Below are positions 14,085 through 22,098 of a stretch of DNA of 43,611 bases, one piece after another. How positions within the stretch are numbered: the first letter of the stretch is position 1; each line of letters starts with the position of its first letter. The position numbers and the translations under genes were made by a program. The DNA is from an uncultured Candidatus Saccharibacteria bacterium (GTDB lineage Bacteria > Patescibacteriota > Saccharimonadia > Saccharimonadales > Saccharimonadaceae): the NCBI GenBank assembly GCA_947304135.1, contig CAMYZZ010000006.1, positions 1 to 43,611 of the forward strand. The letters run 5' to 3'. Under the pieces are notes generated by a model that saw nothing but the letters and a program-made list of their open reading frames with translations, was not told the origin of the DNA and did no database searches.

Positions 14085-15035
14085 TTAAATATTTAACTCC
14101 GTTATCTTTTCTTTGACTTCGTCTAGTGCTTTGGCGCCAAAACCTTTAAGATCTTTCAAATCAGAATCAGAGAGCATGACAAGGTCGCGGACAGTCTTAA
14201 TGTCATTGTTGGTTAGAGCATTAGCTGTACGAGCGGAAAGGCCAAGTTCCTCAATTGGAAGCATAAGGCCGGTGTCCTCTTCTTCTTGGTTGACGCCTGG
14301 AGCAGGGGCACTTTCGACAGTGGTGCCACCAGCTAGAGCGGTATATTGGTTGACTAGGATAGCTGCTGCTTCCTCAAATGCCTCACGTGGAGTGATGGTG
14401 CCATCGGTGTCGATGGTGAGAGTAAGCTGCTGCAAATTGGTATCTTGGCCAACGCGGGTGCTTTCAACTTTGTAGCGAACGCGAAGAACTGGGGAGAAGA
14501 CTGCATCTAGGGCAATCATGTCGCTATGGATGCGTTCTTCGCCAGATTTCTCGATAGTGAGGTAACCACGACCAGTGTCAACGATCATGTGCATCTTTAG
14601 AGTATACTTTGGATCGTCGATGTGGCAGATTACCTGGTTTGGATTAGCGATTTCGACTTCGGCTGGGAGCTTGATATCACCAGCTACGACGCGCTTATCG
14701 CCATCTTTTTCAGATTGGTCGGAGCCTTTGATCTCTAGATAGAGCTCAACGGGGGCATCGGAGTGAGATTTAACGCGAACGTTCTTGAGATTGAGCATGA
14801 TGTCAACGACATCTTCACGAATGCCAGGAACAGCGGTAAACTCATGAGTGGCGCCTTCGATGCTGAAAGATGTAATTGCAGCACCTTTGACACTTGAGAG
14901 AAGTACACGGCGCAAGGAGTTGCCGAGAGTATTGCCATATCCATAGTAAAGTGGACGGATGACAAATTCTGCGCTGTTTTCACCTAGCTCTTTGACTTCT
15001 TCAAGCTTTGCCTCGTGAATAACTTTAGTTGTCAT
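14085..15035 (-). CDS. rpoA: RNA polymerase alpha subunit
   Basis: 316 aa, usual length. The N-terminal domain for dimerisation and beta/beta-prime binding is marked by FVIRPLYYGYGNTLGNSLRRVLLSS (residues about 24-48). The C-terminal domain after an acidic linker is LMLPIEELGLSARTANALTNNDIKTVRDLV, the helix-hairpin-helix that binds UP elements and regulators. The rpsK-rpsD-rpoA-rplQ order is standard. Confidence 0.97.
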   Translation of the reverse strand: MTTKVIHEAKLEEVKELGENSAEFVIRPLYYGYGNTLGNSLRRVLLSSVKGAAITSFSIEGATHEFTAVPGIREDVVDIMLNLKNVRVKSHSDAPVELYLEIKGSDQSEKDGDKRVVAGDIKLPAEVEIANPNQVICHIDDPKYTLKMHMIVDTGRGYLTIEKSGEERIHSDMIALDAVFSPVLRVRYKVESTRVGQDTNLQQLTLTIDTDGTITPREAFEEAAAILVNQYTALAGGTTVESAPAPGVNQEEEDTGLMLPIEELGLSARTANALTNNDIKTVRDLVMLSDSDLKDLKGFGAKALDEVKEKITELNI

Positions 15036-15052
15036 AAACTTTAAATTCCTCC

Positions 15053-15670
15053 TTAGCGTGAGTAGTACTCAACGATTAATTGTTCGTTAATGCCCGCCTC
15101 TGCTTCTTCGCGCTTTGGCAAACCGGTTATTTCGATTTTCATCTTTTTTCCGTCGGCTTTGAGCCAAGATAGAGATGGCTGGCCAGCGGCGCCCATAATC
15201 TGCTCTAGACCCTTGAAATAGGATGATTTAGTAGATTTTGGACGAACTTCCAAGATGTCGCCTGGTTTCAAACGGATGGAAGGAATATCGATACGGCGAC
15301 CATTCAAGAGGAAATGTCCGTGAGAAACGAGCTGGCGAGCTTGGCGACGAGTTGTCGCAAAGCCAGCGCGATACACTACGTTGTCTGCGCGGCGCTCAAG
15401 GTATTCAAGGAGTTTTTCGCCTGTCAAACCTTCAGCGTGAGTTGCCTCTTTCATTAATTTTGCAAATTGTTTTTCTAGTAAACCGTAGAGACGGCGAACT
15501 TTCTGCTTCTCGCGGAGCTGAGTTAGGTAAAGGCTGCCGCCACGCTGACGCATATCGGCGTGCTGACCTGGAATACCAGTCTTTTTAGCCATTACTTTAT
15601 GAGCTTTTGGTGCGAGGGCATAGCCTTCACGACGGGATTGTTTTACAATTGGAGATTTATCGCGTGCCAT
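15053..15670 (-). CDS. rpsD: Ribosomal protein uS4
   Basis: 205 aa. S4 nucleates 30S assembly and, in many bacteria, represses the alpha operon. The S4 RNA-binding domain is RRADNVVYRAGFATTRRQARQLVSHGHFLLNGRRIDIPS near residues 91-130. The N-terminal zinc cysteines present in some bacteria are missing, as in many others. Overlaps rpsK by one base. Confidence 0.97.
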   Translation of the reverse strand: MARDKSPIVKQSRREGYALAPKAHKVMAKKTGIPGQHADMRQRGGSLYLTQLREKQKVRRLYGLLEKQFAKLMKEATHAEGLTGEKLLEYLERRADNVVYRAGFATTRRQARQLVSHGHFLLNGRRIDIPSIRLKPGDILEVRPKSTKSSYFKGLEQIMGAAGQPSLSWLKADGKKMKIEITGLPKREEAEAGINEQLIVEYYSR

Positions 15671-16119
15671 TATGGTTTCCTTTCTCCTTTAGGACGGACA
15701 CCACCGTGAGCGATAGGGGTCAAATCGGTGATACTGTCGATTTTCATACCAATACCAGAGACGGCGCGGATAGCACTGTCGCGACCTAGGCCGATACCTT
15801 TGACGAATACGTCAACGCTATTCATGCCATGGTCTTTTTTGGCGATTTCACCGGCTTTTTCTGCGGCGATCTGGGCTGCATATGCAGTACCCTTTTTGCT
15901 TCCGCGGAAACCGTTCGCACCTGCGGACGACTGAGAAAGAACTTCGCCGTTCTTGTCAGAGAAGCTGATGATGGTGTTGTTAAATGTTGCTTGGATGTGC
16001 ATCTGGCCAGAAGTCACGATGCGCTTACCTTTTTTAGCCTTTTTAGCTTTTGGAGCAGCAACTTCTTCGGTTGCAGGAGCTTCAATAGCTTCAGTTTTCT
16101 TGATATCTTCTTCTGCCAT
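15670..16119 (-). CDS. rpsK: Ribosomal protein uS11
   Basis: 149 aa, about 20 longer than usual because of an N-terminal Glu/Ala/Lys-rich extension (residues 1-32). The body has GQMHIQATFNNTIISFSDKNG, SSAGANGFRGSKKGTAYAAQ and the C-terminal PIAHGGVRPKG, where the family usually has PHNGCRPPK. S11 forms the 30S platform. AAGGAGT precedes ATG 16119. Confidence 0.96.
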   Translation of the reverse strand: MAEEDIKKTEAIEAPATEEVAAPKAKKAKKGKRIVTSGQMHIQATFNNTIISFSDKNGEVLSQSSAGANGFRGSKKGTAYAAQIAAEKAGEIAKKDHGMNSVDVFVKGIGLGRDSAIRAVSGIGMKIDSITDLTPIAHGGVRPKGERKP

Positions 16120-16134
16120 ATTTTACTCCTTTCC

Positions 16135-16521
16135 TTAAGTCTTACTTGCTGCCTTTGGTTGCGTGCCACCAACTGCGATAGCCTTACCCTTGCGAGTACG
16201 TGCGTTCGTACGAGTACGCTGTCCGTTGACTGGGAGTTTTGCCTTGTGGCGAAGCCCCTTGTAGGAATTAATATCCTTGATACGTTTAATATTGTTGGTC
16301 ACCAAGCGTCTGAGATCACCTTCAACGTGATATTTGTTTGCAACTATCTCGTTGATTTTCTGTTCCTCAGCCTCGGTGAGATCTTTCACCCGAGTGGTAG
16401 GCTCAATCTTAGCCTCCGCAAGGATGGCTTTAGCGGTCGTACGTCCGATACCGTAAACATAGGTCAATGCAATCCAGACCTGTTTTTCGTTAGGGATGAC
16501 AACACTTGCAATTCTTGCCAT
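16135..16521 (-). CDS. rpsM: Ribosomal protein uS13
   Basis: 128 aa. S13 sits in the 30S head and forms the B1 bridges. [26 protein letters not shown] and the basic tail segment [24 protein letters not shown] are diagnostic. It follows rpmJ by 2 bp. Confidence 0.97.
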   Translation of the reverse strand: MARIASVVIPNEKQVWIALTYVYGIGRTTAKAILAEAKIEPTTRVKDLTEAEEQKINEIVANKYHVEGDLRRLVTNNIKRIKDINSYKGLRHKAKLPVNGQRTRTNARTRKGKAIAVGGTQPKAASKT

Positions 16522-16523
16522 GC

Positions 16524-16640
16524 TTAACCCTGCCTTTGCTTATTCTTAGGTTTCTTCTTATTGATGACGCGAAGTACACCTTTGCGGCGCACAATAATGT
16601 CATCAGGGGAGATTTTTTTAACACTTGCACGTACTTTCAT
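16524..16640 (-). CDS. rpmJ: Ribosomal protein bL36, zinc-free form
   Basis: 38 aa, too short for most gene tables but certain from sequence and position: it begins [10 protein letters not shown] and ends KNKQRQG, with [10 protein letters not shown] in the middle. The zinc ribbon of standard L36 (C, C, C, H) is gone; the first pair reads SPDD instead of CxxC and the later Cys is Asn. AAAGGAT lies upstream. It occupies the conserved infA-rpmJ-rpsM slot. Confidence 0.95.
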   Translation of the reverse strand: MKVRASVKKISPDDIIVRRKGVLRVINKKKPKNKQRQG

Positions 16641-16669
16641 AAGTGTCAAAATCCTTTCCTGTTAGTTAA

Positions 16670-16894
16670 TTAATCTTTTAGGCGAAAGCTGATTCTGCCC
16701 TTTGTAAGATCATACGGGGTTAACTCAACTTTGACCTTATCGCCCGGAACGAGACGGATGTAGTTTTTACGCATTTTTCCGCTCATATGGGCAATAATAA
16801 TATGACCATTCTCGAGTTCGACCCGAAATTGGGTATTAGGCAACGCCTCAACGACTTTGCCGGTGAGTTCTATCACTTCCTTTTGACTAGCCAT
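16670..16894 (-). CDS. infA: Translation initiation factor IF-1
   Basis: 74 aa, one OB-fold. IF-1 binds the 30S A site. [57 protein letters not shown] is almost textbook in sequence. A promoter only a few bases upstream (16908-16936) implies a leader of about six nucleotides. The gene starts a separately transcribed alpha-operon segment downstream of a Family A palindrome. Confidence 0.97.
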   Translation of the reverse strand: MASQKEVIELTGKVVEALPNTQFRVELENGHIIIAHMSGKMRKNYIRLVPGDKVKVELTPYDLTKGRISFRLKD

Positions 16895-16907
16895 AAATTA
16901 CCTTGTA

Positions 16908-16936
16908 ATTATATCAAATTTTAAGATAAAAGTAAA
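16908..16936 (-). promoter_or_regulatory. Promoter of infA-rpmJ-rpsM and following genes
   Basis: Minus strand TTTACT (16931-16936), 17-bp spacer, TATAAT (16908-16913). The -10 ends 13 bp before the infA ATG. Confidence 0.85.
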
Positions 16937-16953
16937 GACCTAATTTGCTAGAT

Positions 16954-17069
16954 ATTCCAAGAAAACTTGCTGAGGTTTCTAGGCGTGGCCACAAAAGTGC
17001 CACCGGCACTTTTGACGGTGTTGAAGACTCTACACGCCTAGAAACCCGCAGCTGCGTTTTCTTAGGAAT
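16954..17069 (-). repeat. Family A interrupted palindrome, copy 2 (sortase-infA spacer)
   Basis: Core GGCGTGGCCACAAA, hairpin AGTGCC acc GGCACT, TTTGACGGTGTTGAAGACTC, closing ACACGCC. The arms ATTCCAAGAAAAC and GTTTTCTTAGGAAT continue the stem, and GGTTTCTAGG pairs with CCTAGAAACC. The right arm contains the last codons and stop of the sortase gene (TTA at 17062-17064), so the left arm looks like an inverted copy of the gene's own 3' end. Confidence 0.88.
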
Positions 17070-17844
17070 TTTCTTCCTCAGCTTCTTTTTGCTTGTCGCG
17101 TTTTTCTTGGAGTTCGTTTTTGATTTCGGTTTTTTCGAAATTGGTGTTTTCTGCGACGAGGACGGCGCGGACGAATTGGCGCGAGAGGTAGGTTTGTTGC
17201 CTCTGCGACCAGACGCCGCTACAAGTGATAAGGGTGAGGGATTCACGACCTGTTTCTGGCGAAGACATGGCTTTTGCCATATAGGCGTCGGAGTCTGCAA
17301 GCGCGACTTCTTCGTTTTCTACGACTTCATAGCGGAAAAATTTACCATCGCCTCGCTCGATAGTAAGTAAATCCCCGGTTTGGAGATCTGGCAAATGCTT
17401 AAACACGCCCTCAATGTTTGGGCCGCCATTATGTCCATCGATCAGAAGCGTACCACCAGAACCTGGTTTGCCCGAGCTTCTATACCATCCAACGTCAAAA
17501 ATGTTATCCGGCACAAGCAAACGGCCGACGTTATTTAATCCAACTTCTCTGACTCTTGCGCGGTCGACATTTAGTCTAGGGATAGATAAGAATCTTGGTT
17601 TATCGGCTGCAACTTTCCAGGCCTGTTTCATTTGTTCAGTGACGTCTGATTCGTCGACTGTTTCTGGGGTGTCCGTTGGGGCATTTGTGGAGGATACCGC
17701 CGTGGCTCTTGCGGAACCTTCTTTGCTGGAGTAGTAATACGCTTCCCAGATCGCAATCTTGATGATACAGATAGCTAAGATTAGGAGGATAATACCCCAA
17801 ATGATGCGTGGTAGGTTCTTTTTCCAGTTAAATTTGAGCGCCAT
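17062..17844 (-). CDS. Sortase family transpeptidase
   Basis: 260 aa. An N-terminal membrane anchor (residues about 12-32) is followed by a Thr/Ser-rich spacer and a sortase domain (about 84-232): DGHNGG with catalytic His138, TLITCSG with catalytic Cys208, and the SRQFVRAVL arginine (Arg222). Sortases cleave sorting signals and join surface proteins to the wall or to each other; the subclass (E/D/F-like) is uncertain. The C-terminal 30 residues are Lys/Glu-rich. It overlaps the secY stop by one base, so the two are translationally coupled. The location between secY and infA, where adk and map are usual, is unusual. Confidence 0.88.
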   Translation of the reverse strand: MALKFNWKKNLPRIIWGIILLILAICIIKIAIWEAYYYSSKEGSARATAVSSTNAPTDTPETVDESDVTEQMKQAWKVAADKPRFLSIPRLNVDRARVREVGLNNVGRLLVPDNIFDVGWYRSSGKPGSGGTLLIDGHNGGPNIEGVFKHLPDLQTGDLLTIERGDGKFFRYEVVENEEVALADSDAYMAKAMSSPETGRESLTLITCSGVWSQRQQTYLSRQFVRAVLVAENTNFEKTEIKNELQEKRDKQKEAEEENS

Positions 17845-19259
17845 TATTTATAATCATCATAAGTTACCATCAGCGCACGGGAGTCTAGCTGACGGAGACT
17901 TTCGAGTGCCACCGTCACTACGATAAGAAGACCTGTTCCAGAGATTGATAGGCCAATTGGATAGCCCATAGTCATGATAAAGATGTAGTCTGTAATAAAT
18001 GGCAACATGGCTATGAGACCAAGGGCTAGTGCGCCAAATAAATTAAGGCGATTTACGACAGTGCTGAGGTATTTTGCCGTGGTTAGTCCAGGGCGGACAC
18101 CTTCAATAAAGCCACCTTGTTTTTGGAGATTGTCGGCAATTTCATTGGTGTTGAAGATGATCGATGTATAGAAATAGGTGAATGCCACAACGAGCACGAA
18201 ATACATAGCTGGATAGATAAACCACTGACCATTAATTCCGTCTGGATAGAGCGTAGAGAAGTTAGAAGCGCTTGGTGCAGAGAAGAAGTTGACCATGTTA
18301 GTGCCAACCTCGTTGCCAGGGTTAAAGGTCAGAATCATTTGGCCGACAAGGGCTGGGAGTGCTAGAAACGACGTCGCGAAGATCACTGGGATAACGCCGG
18401 CAGCGATGAGTTTGATTGGTAGAATAGATTTGATACCGCCATAGCTGCTGTTGGCGTGGACGCGTTTGGCATAGTTAATAGTGATAATACGCTGAGCTTC
18501 GTTAAGTTTTACTAGGATATAGACTACTATGACTAGTGCTACTGCAAAGCCTAGGATGATCCAGAAAACTGTTGGGTTGACTGGGATATCGAACCAACCA
18601 AAGACTGACAAAGAGCCATTTGACGTATCGAATAGAGATGTAGTGAGCGAACCAAACGTGGTTGGGAATTGAGAGATAATAGAGGCGAAGATAATCATGG
18701 AAATACCGTTGCCGATTCCCTGTTCGGAGATGAGCTCGCCAAGCCACATCAGGATAACTGAGCCAGCTGTCATGGCGGTAATAGCTAACGCCCACTGGGA
18801 GGTTGACAAATCAATAGAGGTAGCCGTGTTGGCGAGGGCCGATTCTTTTAGGATAAAGATATATGCGAACGACTGGACGATAGCTAGTGGAACAGTGGCG
18901 ATGCGGGTCCACTGATTGATCTTGCGGCGGCCGGATTCGCCATCTTGGGAGAGCTCTTCTAACTTTGGTACAGCTTTTGTAATAAGCTGCACAACGATGG
19001 ATGCTGTGATAAATGGAGAGAGGCCGACCAGGATAATCGAGAGAGATGTTAGCCCGCCGCCAGAGATAAGGTTTAGGAAATTGCTGAAATCGGACTTAGA
19101 CAAGAGGTTCTCAATGGCCTCTTTGAAAGTTGCAGAGTCGCCTAGTGGAACTGGAACGTGAGCCAAAAAACGGTATACTACGATAATTCCAAGCACGATT
19201 AGGATGCGCTTTAGCATGTCTTTGTTTTTGAATGATTTAAAAATAGTCTTGAAATGCAT
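17844..19259 (-). CDS. secY: Preprotein translocase subunit SecY
   Basis: 471 aa with ten hydrophobic segments, forming the protein-conducting channel with SecE. Typical pieces: LGIIVVYRFLAHVPVPLGD in the first helix, GGGLTSLSIILVGLSPFITASIVVQLI, ISEQGIGNGISMIIFASI, and TVVNRLNLFGALALGLIAMLPF. The start at 19259 is supported by homology of the early residues but has no close Shine-Dalgarno; GAAGGAG is about 20 nt away. It has its own promoter and terminates upstream transcription at 19297. Confidence 0.96.
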   Translation of the reverse strand: MHFKTIFKSFKNKDMLKRILIVLGIIVVYRFLAHVPVPLGDSATFKEAIENLLSKSDFSNFLNLISGGGLTSLSIILVGLSPFITASIVVQLITKAVPKLEELSQDGESGRRKINQWTRIATVPLAIVQSFAYIFILKESALANTATSIDLSTSQWALAITAMTAGSVILMWLGELISEQGIGNGISMIIFASIISQFPTTFGSLTTSLFDTSNGSLSVFGWFDIPVNPTVFWIILGFAVALVIVVYILVKLNEAQRIITINYAKRVHANSSYGGIKSILPIKLIAAGVIPVIFATSFLALPALVGQMILTFNPGNEVGTNMVNFFSAPSASNFSTLYPDGINGQWFIYPAMYFVLVVAFTYFYTSIIFNTNEIADNLQKQGGFIEGVRPGLTTAKYLSTVVNRLNLFGALALGLIAMLPFITDYIFIMTMGYPIGLSISGTGLLIVVTVALESLRQLDSRALMVTYDDYK

Positions 19260-19285
19260 AGGGATAACTCTGTATTACTCCTTCT

Positions 19286-19314
19286 ATGATAGCACCAAAA
19301 AGCCCCTCTATCAA
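19286..19314 (-). promoter_or_regulatory. Promoter of secY-sortase, overlapping a terminator
   Basis: Minus strand TTGATA (19309-19314) and TATCAT (19286-19291) with a 17-bp spacer and TG before the -10. The -35 lies in the loop of the terminator hairpin at 19297-19324. Confidence 0.7.
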
Positions 19315-19324
19315 GGGGCTTTTT
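19297..19324 (-). terminator. Terminator between rplO and secY
   Basis: AAAAAGCCCCT and AGGGGCTTTTT around a short loop; U-tract on the minus strand. It probably allows partial read-through, since secY is normally cotranscribed. Confidence 0.8.
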
Positions 19325-19339
19325 CAGAGAATAGGCTCG

Positions 19340-19828
19340 TTATTTAGTAGCTCTGCTACCTTTACGGCTGTCTTCGCTAGTTTGGCGAGCAGCAATAGTA
19401 ACTTTTGTGAAGCTACCACCAGCTTTCTCGATGGCTTCTACAGCAGATTTGGATGCAAACTGTGTAGAGAGGTTGATTTTAGCTTTGAATTCACCACGAG
19501 TGATAACTTTTACTTTGACGAATGGGCTAGAGATTAGGCCTGCTTCGTAAAGCTTAGCGTTATCAACATCGCCAGAGAGTTCATTCAAACGATCAGTGTA
19601 AACGACTTCTGCTTTGGTGTGAATAGATTTAAAACCTTTGAGTTTTGGCACAGCTTGCATAATTGCACGCTGACCGCCCATGAAGCCGGCTGGCATCTTG
19701 CGATGACCAGTACGAGCTTTTTGACCTTTGGTACCGCGGCCGGCAGTTTTACCTTGACCAGCGGAGATACCGCGTCCTTTGCGGGAAGGACGAGTGTTTT
19801 TGTCGACAACTAGATCATTGTACTTCAT
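19340..19828 (-). CDS. rplO: Ribosomal protein uL15
   Basis: 162 aa. L15 is a late-assembly 50S protein. The N-terminus RKGRGISAGQGKTAGRGTKGQKARTG with Gly/Arg richness and the GGQRAIMQAVPKLKGFKS segment are diagnostic. Directly adjacent to rpsE with one base shared, so the usual intervening rpmD (uL30) is absent, as reported for CPR bacteria. Confidence 0.97.
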   Translation of the reverse strand: MKYNDLVVDKNTRPSRKGRGISAGQGKTAGRGTKGQKARTGHRKMPAGFMGGQRAIMQAVPKLKGFKSIHTKAEVVYTDRLNELSGDVDNAKLYEAGLISSPFVKVKVITRGEFKAKINLSTQFASKSAVEAIEKAGGSFTKVTIAARQTSEDSRKGSRATK

Positions 19829-20508
19829 TATTTCTCCTCCTTCTTTGTGGTTTTCTTAGTTGTAGCCTTTTTTACGGCTGGCTTAGCAGCGCCCTTAGCT
19901 TTAGTGGTTTCCCAATCTTTGCGTGGGGTCTGCTGACGAAGGCCTTCGACTACGGCGTAAGCAATGTTGACCTTGTTGGTAGAACCAAGACTCTTAGAGA
20001 TGAGGTTCTTGATGCCAGTAAGACCAATGATGGAACGGACTACGCCGCCGGCGATAATACCAGTACCAGGAGCAGCTGGCTTCATAAGTACATCTGCACC
20101 AGTCTCTTTGGTTTCGACTTCGTGGCAGATAGTCTCGCCATCCATGGCGAATTCAATCATGTTCTTTTTGGCTTTTGCGGTAGCTTTTTGAACAGCGGAT
20201 GTAACATCGTTGCCTTTTGCTACGCCAACACCGATTTTGTTCTTGTGATTACCAATAGCAACAAGAGCTTTGAAGCGCATGCGGCGACCACCAGCAACGG
20301 TACGAGAAACGCGATCGATATTGATAGTGACTTCGTCAAACTCTTTTGGAGCAACGTCAGCCTTGACACCGCCACGACGACGATTATTACGGCGATCAAA
20401 TGGGCGACCGCCCATATCACGAGATTTGCGGCTTGCGGCAGTCTCGTCGGTCATTTTCAAAGTACCAGACTTATTAATAACCTTTGGTTGTTTTGCATTC
20501 TCTGGCAT
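19828..20508 (-). CDS. rpsE: Ribosomal protein uS5
   Basis: 226 aa from ATG 20508, which follows a GGAG; a longer in-frame reading to 20541 would run into rplR. S5 has a dsRNA-binding-like domain (VTINIDRVSRTVAGGRRMRFKALVAIGNHKNKIGVGVAKG) and GTGIIAGGVVRSIIGLTGIKN. N-terminal (about 45 residues) and C-terminal Lys/Ala/Thr-rich extensions make it longer than usual (about 165). Confidence 0.96.
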   Translation of the reverse strand: MPENAKQPKVINKSGTLKMTDETAASRKSRDMGGRPFDRRNNRRRGGVKADVAPKEFDEVTINIDRVSRTVAGGRRMRFKALVAIGNHKNKIGVGVAKGNDVTSAVQKATAKAKKNMIEFAMDGETICHEVETKETGADVLMKPAAPGTGIIAGGVVRSIIGLTGIKNLISKSLGSTNKVNIAYAVVEGLRQQTPRKDWETTKAKGAAKPAVKKATTKKTTKKEEK

Positions 20509-20509
20509 A

Positions 20510-20839
20510 TTAGAACTCCAATCCTTCCTTGCGGGCGGCATCTGCTAGAGCGGACATACGGCCGGCGTAAGCATTTGCACCACGGTCAAATACGACTGTT
20601 TTGACCTTAGCTTTTTTAGCTTTCTCTGCAATCTCTTTGCCAATGGCAGCAGCTTTTTCGGTTTTAGAACCGGTGAGTTTGCTTCCAACGGTTGTAGCGT
20701 ATGCTAGAGTGACTTTTTTGTCGTCATCAATAACCTGCGCGGTAATGTGGAGGTTGCTGATATGGACGGTAAGGCGAGGACGCTCAGATGTACCATGAAT
20801 TTTAGCACGAGTACGTGCTGCACGATATTCAGCTTTCAT
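20510..20839 (-). CDS. rplR: Ribosomal protein uL18
   Basis: 109 aa, slightly shorter than the E. coli protein. L18 binds 5S rRNA with L5. Seen: RPRLTVHISNLHITAQVIDDD, then the C-terminal VFDRGANAYAGRMSALADAARKEGLEF, which is the family signature. Shares a base with rplF. Confidence 0.96.
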   Translation of the reverse strand: MKAEYRAARTRAKIHGTSERPRLTVHISNLHITAQVIDDDKKVTLAYATTVGSKLTGSKTEKAAAIGKEIAEKAKKAKVKTVVFDRGANAYAGRMSALADAARKEGLEF

Positions 20840-21375
20840 TATTTCTTACCTGCCTTTCCAGCCTTACGGATAATATATTCATCAACATATTTGATGCCTT
20901 TACCCTTGTACGGCTCTGGTTTCTTAAGTGCGCGAATCTCTGCTGCAACCTGGCCGACTTTTTGTTTATCGATGCCAGAAACAGTGATTTCCATCTTGTT
21001 GGTCTTGAGTTCAACACCTTCTGGAGCGTTGAATTTGACAGGATGAGAGAAGCCAAGGGCCATCTCGATCTGTCTGCCACCACCAGAAAGGCGATAACCG
21101 ACACCGTTGATCTCAAGTTTTTTCTCAAAACCCTCGGTCACACCTTTAACGGCATTGGCGATAAGCGCGCGCTGAAGGCCGTGCCAGGCACGAGATTTTG
21201 GCTCGTCATCTTTACGAGAGATAACAACTTTGCCATCTTCTACCTTAGTGGTAGTGTTTTCCTGAACAGGGACCTGAAGCGTGCCTTTAGGACCTGCGAC
21301 AGTGATTTCGGTGTCGCCGACCGTGATTGTCACGCCTGCAGGAATCTCTACAGGTAGTTTTCCGATACGACTCAT
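20839..21375 (-). CDS. rplF: Ribosomal protein uL6
   Basis: 178 aa, normal. L6 lies near the sarcin-ricin loop. MSRIGKLPVEIPAGV at the start, VTGPKG-like AGPKGTLQVPV, and the C-terminal KPEPYKGKGIKY are all typical. Confidence 0.97.
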   Translation of the reverse strand: MSRIGKLPVEIPAGVTITVGDTEITVAGPKGTLQVPVQENTTTKVEDGKVVISRKDDEPKSRAWHGLQRALIANAVKGVTEGFEKKLEINGVGYRLSGGGRQIEMALGFSHPVKFNAPEGVELKTNKMEITVSGIDKQKVGQVAAEIRALKKPEPYKGKGIKYVDEYIIRKAGKAGKK

Positions 21376-21410
21376 ATTATTCCTTTATTAATACCTTTAT
21401 TATACAATAA

Positions 21411-21812
21411 TTACCAAACTTTGACAAGGATTTCTCCACCGAGGCGGTTCTTCTTTGCCTCTGCGCCACTCATGATACCTTTGGAGGTAGAGATGAGGAC
21501 GATGCCGCGACCAGATTTGATGGTTGGGATATCTTCTGCAGAAGTATAAACTCTGCGGCCTGGCTTAGAAACTTTGGTAATCTCATTAATGTTGGATAGT
21601 TCGTTCTCGCCACAGATAGTGACATGAAGAATATCGCGTGGATGTGCCTTTTCGATGCTGTAGTCAGCAATGTAGCCACCTTTTTTGAGGCCTTCTACAA
21701 CTGCGACTTTGAGCTTAGAAGTCGGGGCACTAATTTCGTTTTTTCCAACCTGAATAGCGTTGCGGATGCGGGTAATCAGGTCAGCAATTTGATCAGTAGA
21801 TTGTAATGACAT
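21411..21812 (-). CDS. rpsH: Ribosomal protein uS8
   Basis: 133 aa. S8 is a primary 16S-binding protein and the known repressor of the spc operon in E. coli. DQIADLITRIRNAI at the start and TSKGIMSGAEAKKNRLGGEILVKVW at the end are diagnostic. There is a 35-bp spacer to rplF, slightly more than the usual 0-4 bp here. Confidence 0.97.
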   Translation of the reverse strand: MSLQSTDQIADLITRIRNAIQVGKNEISAPTSKLKVAVVEGLKKGGYIADYSIEKAHPRDILHVTICGENELSNINEITKVSKPGRRVYTSAEDIPTIKSGRGIVLISTSKGIMSGAEAKKNRLGGEILVKVW

Positions 21813-21827
21813 AATACTCCTTTCTCC

Positions 21828-22097
21828 TTACCAGCTACTCTTTGTTACACCAGGGATTTCACCCTTGCTTGCTTTTTCACGGAAATTGATACGGGAAATA
21901 CCGAATCTGCGCATGTAACCACGTGGACGGCCGTCCAAGAGATCGCGGTTTTTGAGGCGGGTTGGGCTGGAGTTGCGAGGAAGTTTTTGCAAACCCTCGA
22001 GGTCGCCAGCAGCCTTCAAGGCCGCACGCTTATCTTTGTATTTGTCGTACATTTTCTGCCTTTTTTGGTCACGGAGGACAGCTGATTTCTTAGCCAT
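21828..22097 (-). CDS. rpsN: Ribosomal protein uS14, long zinc-free type
   Basis: 89 aa from ATG 22097 ([13 protein letters not shown]); an extended reading to 22118 overlaps rplE and lacks a site. S14 binds the 30S head. The C-terminal half [49 protein letters not shown] is characteristic. There is no CxxC...CxxC zinc ribbon, so this is the long C-minus type. Confidence 0.96.
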   Translation of the reverse strand: MAKKSAVLRDQKRQKMYDKYKDKRAALKAAGDLEGLQKLPRNSSPTRLKNRDLLDGRPRGYMRRFGISRINFREKASKGEIPGVTKSSW

Positions 22098-22098
22098 A

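Noticed and set aside
15829-16527. 232-codon plus-strand open frame opposite rpsK/rpsM
   Set aside because: Lies fully antisense to two certain ribosomal genes, has no ribosome-binding site, and its Phe/Ser/Cys-rich composition is what the reverse frame of basic proteins gives.
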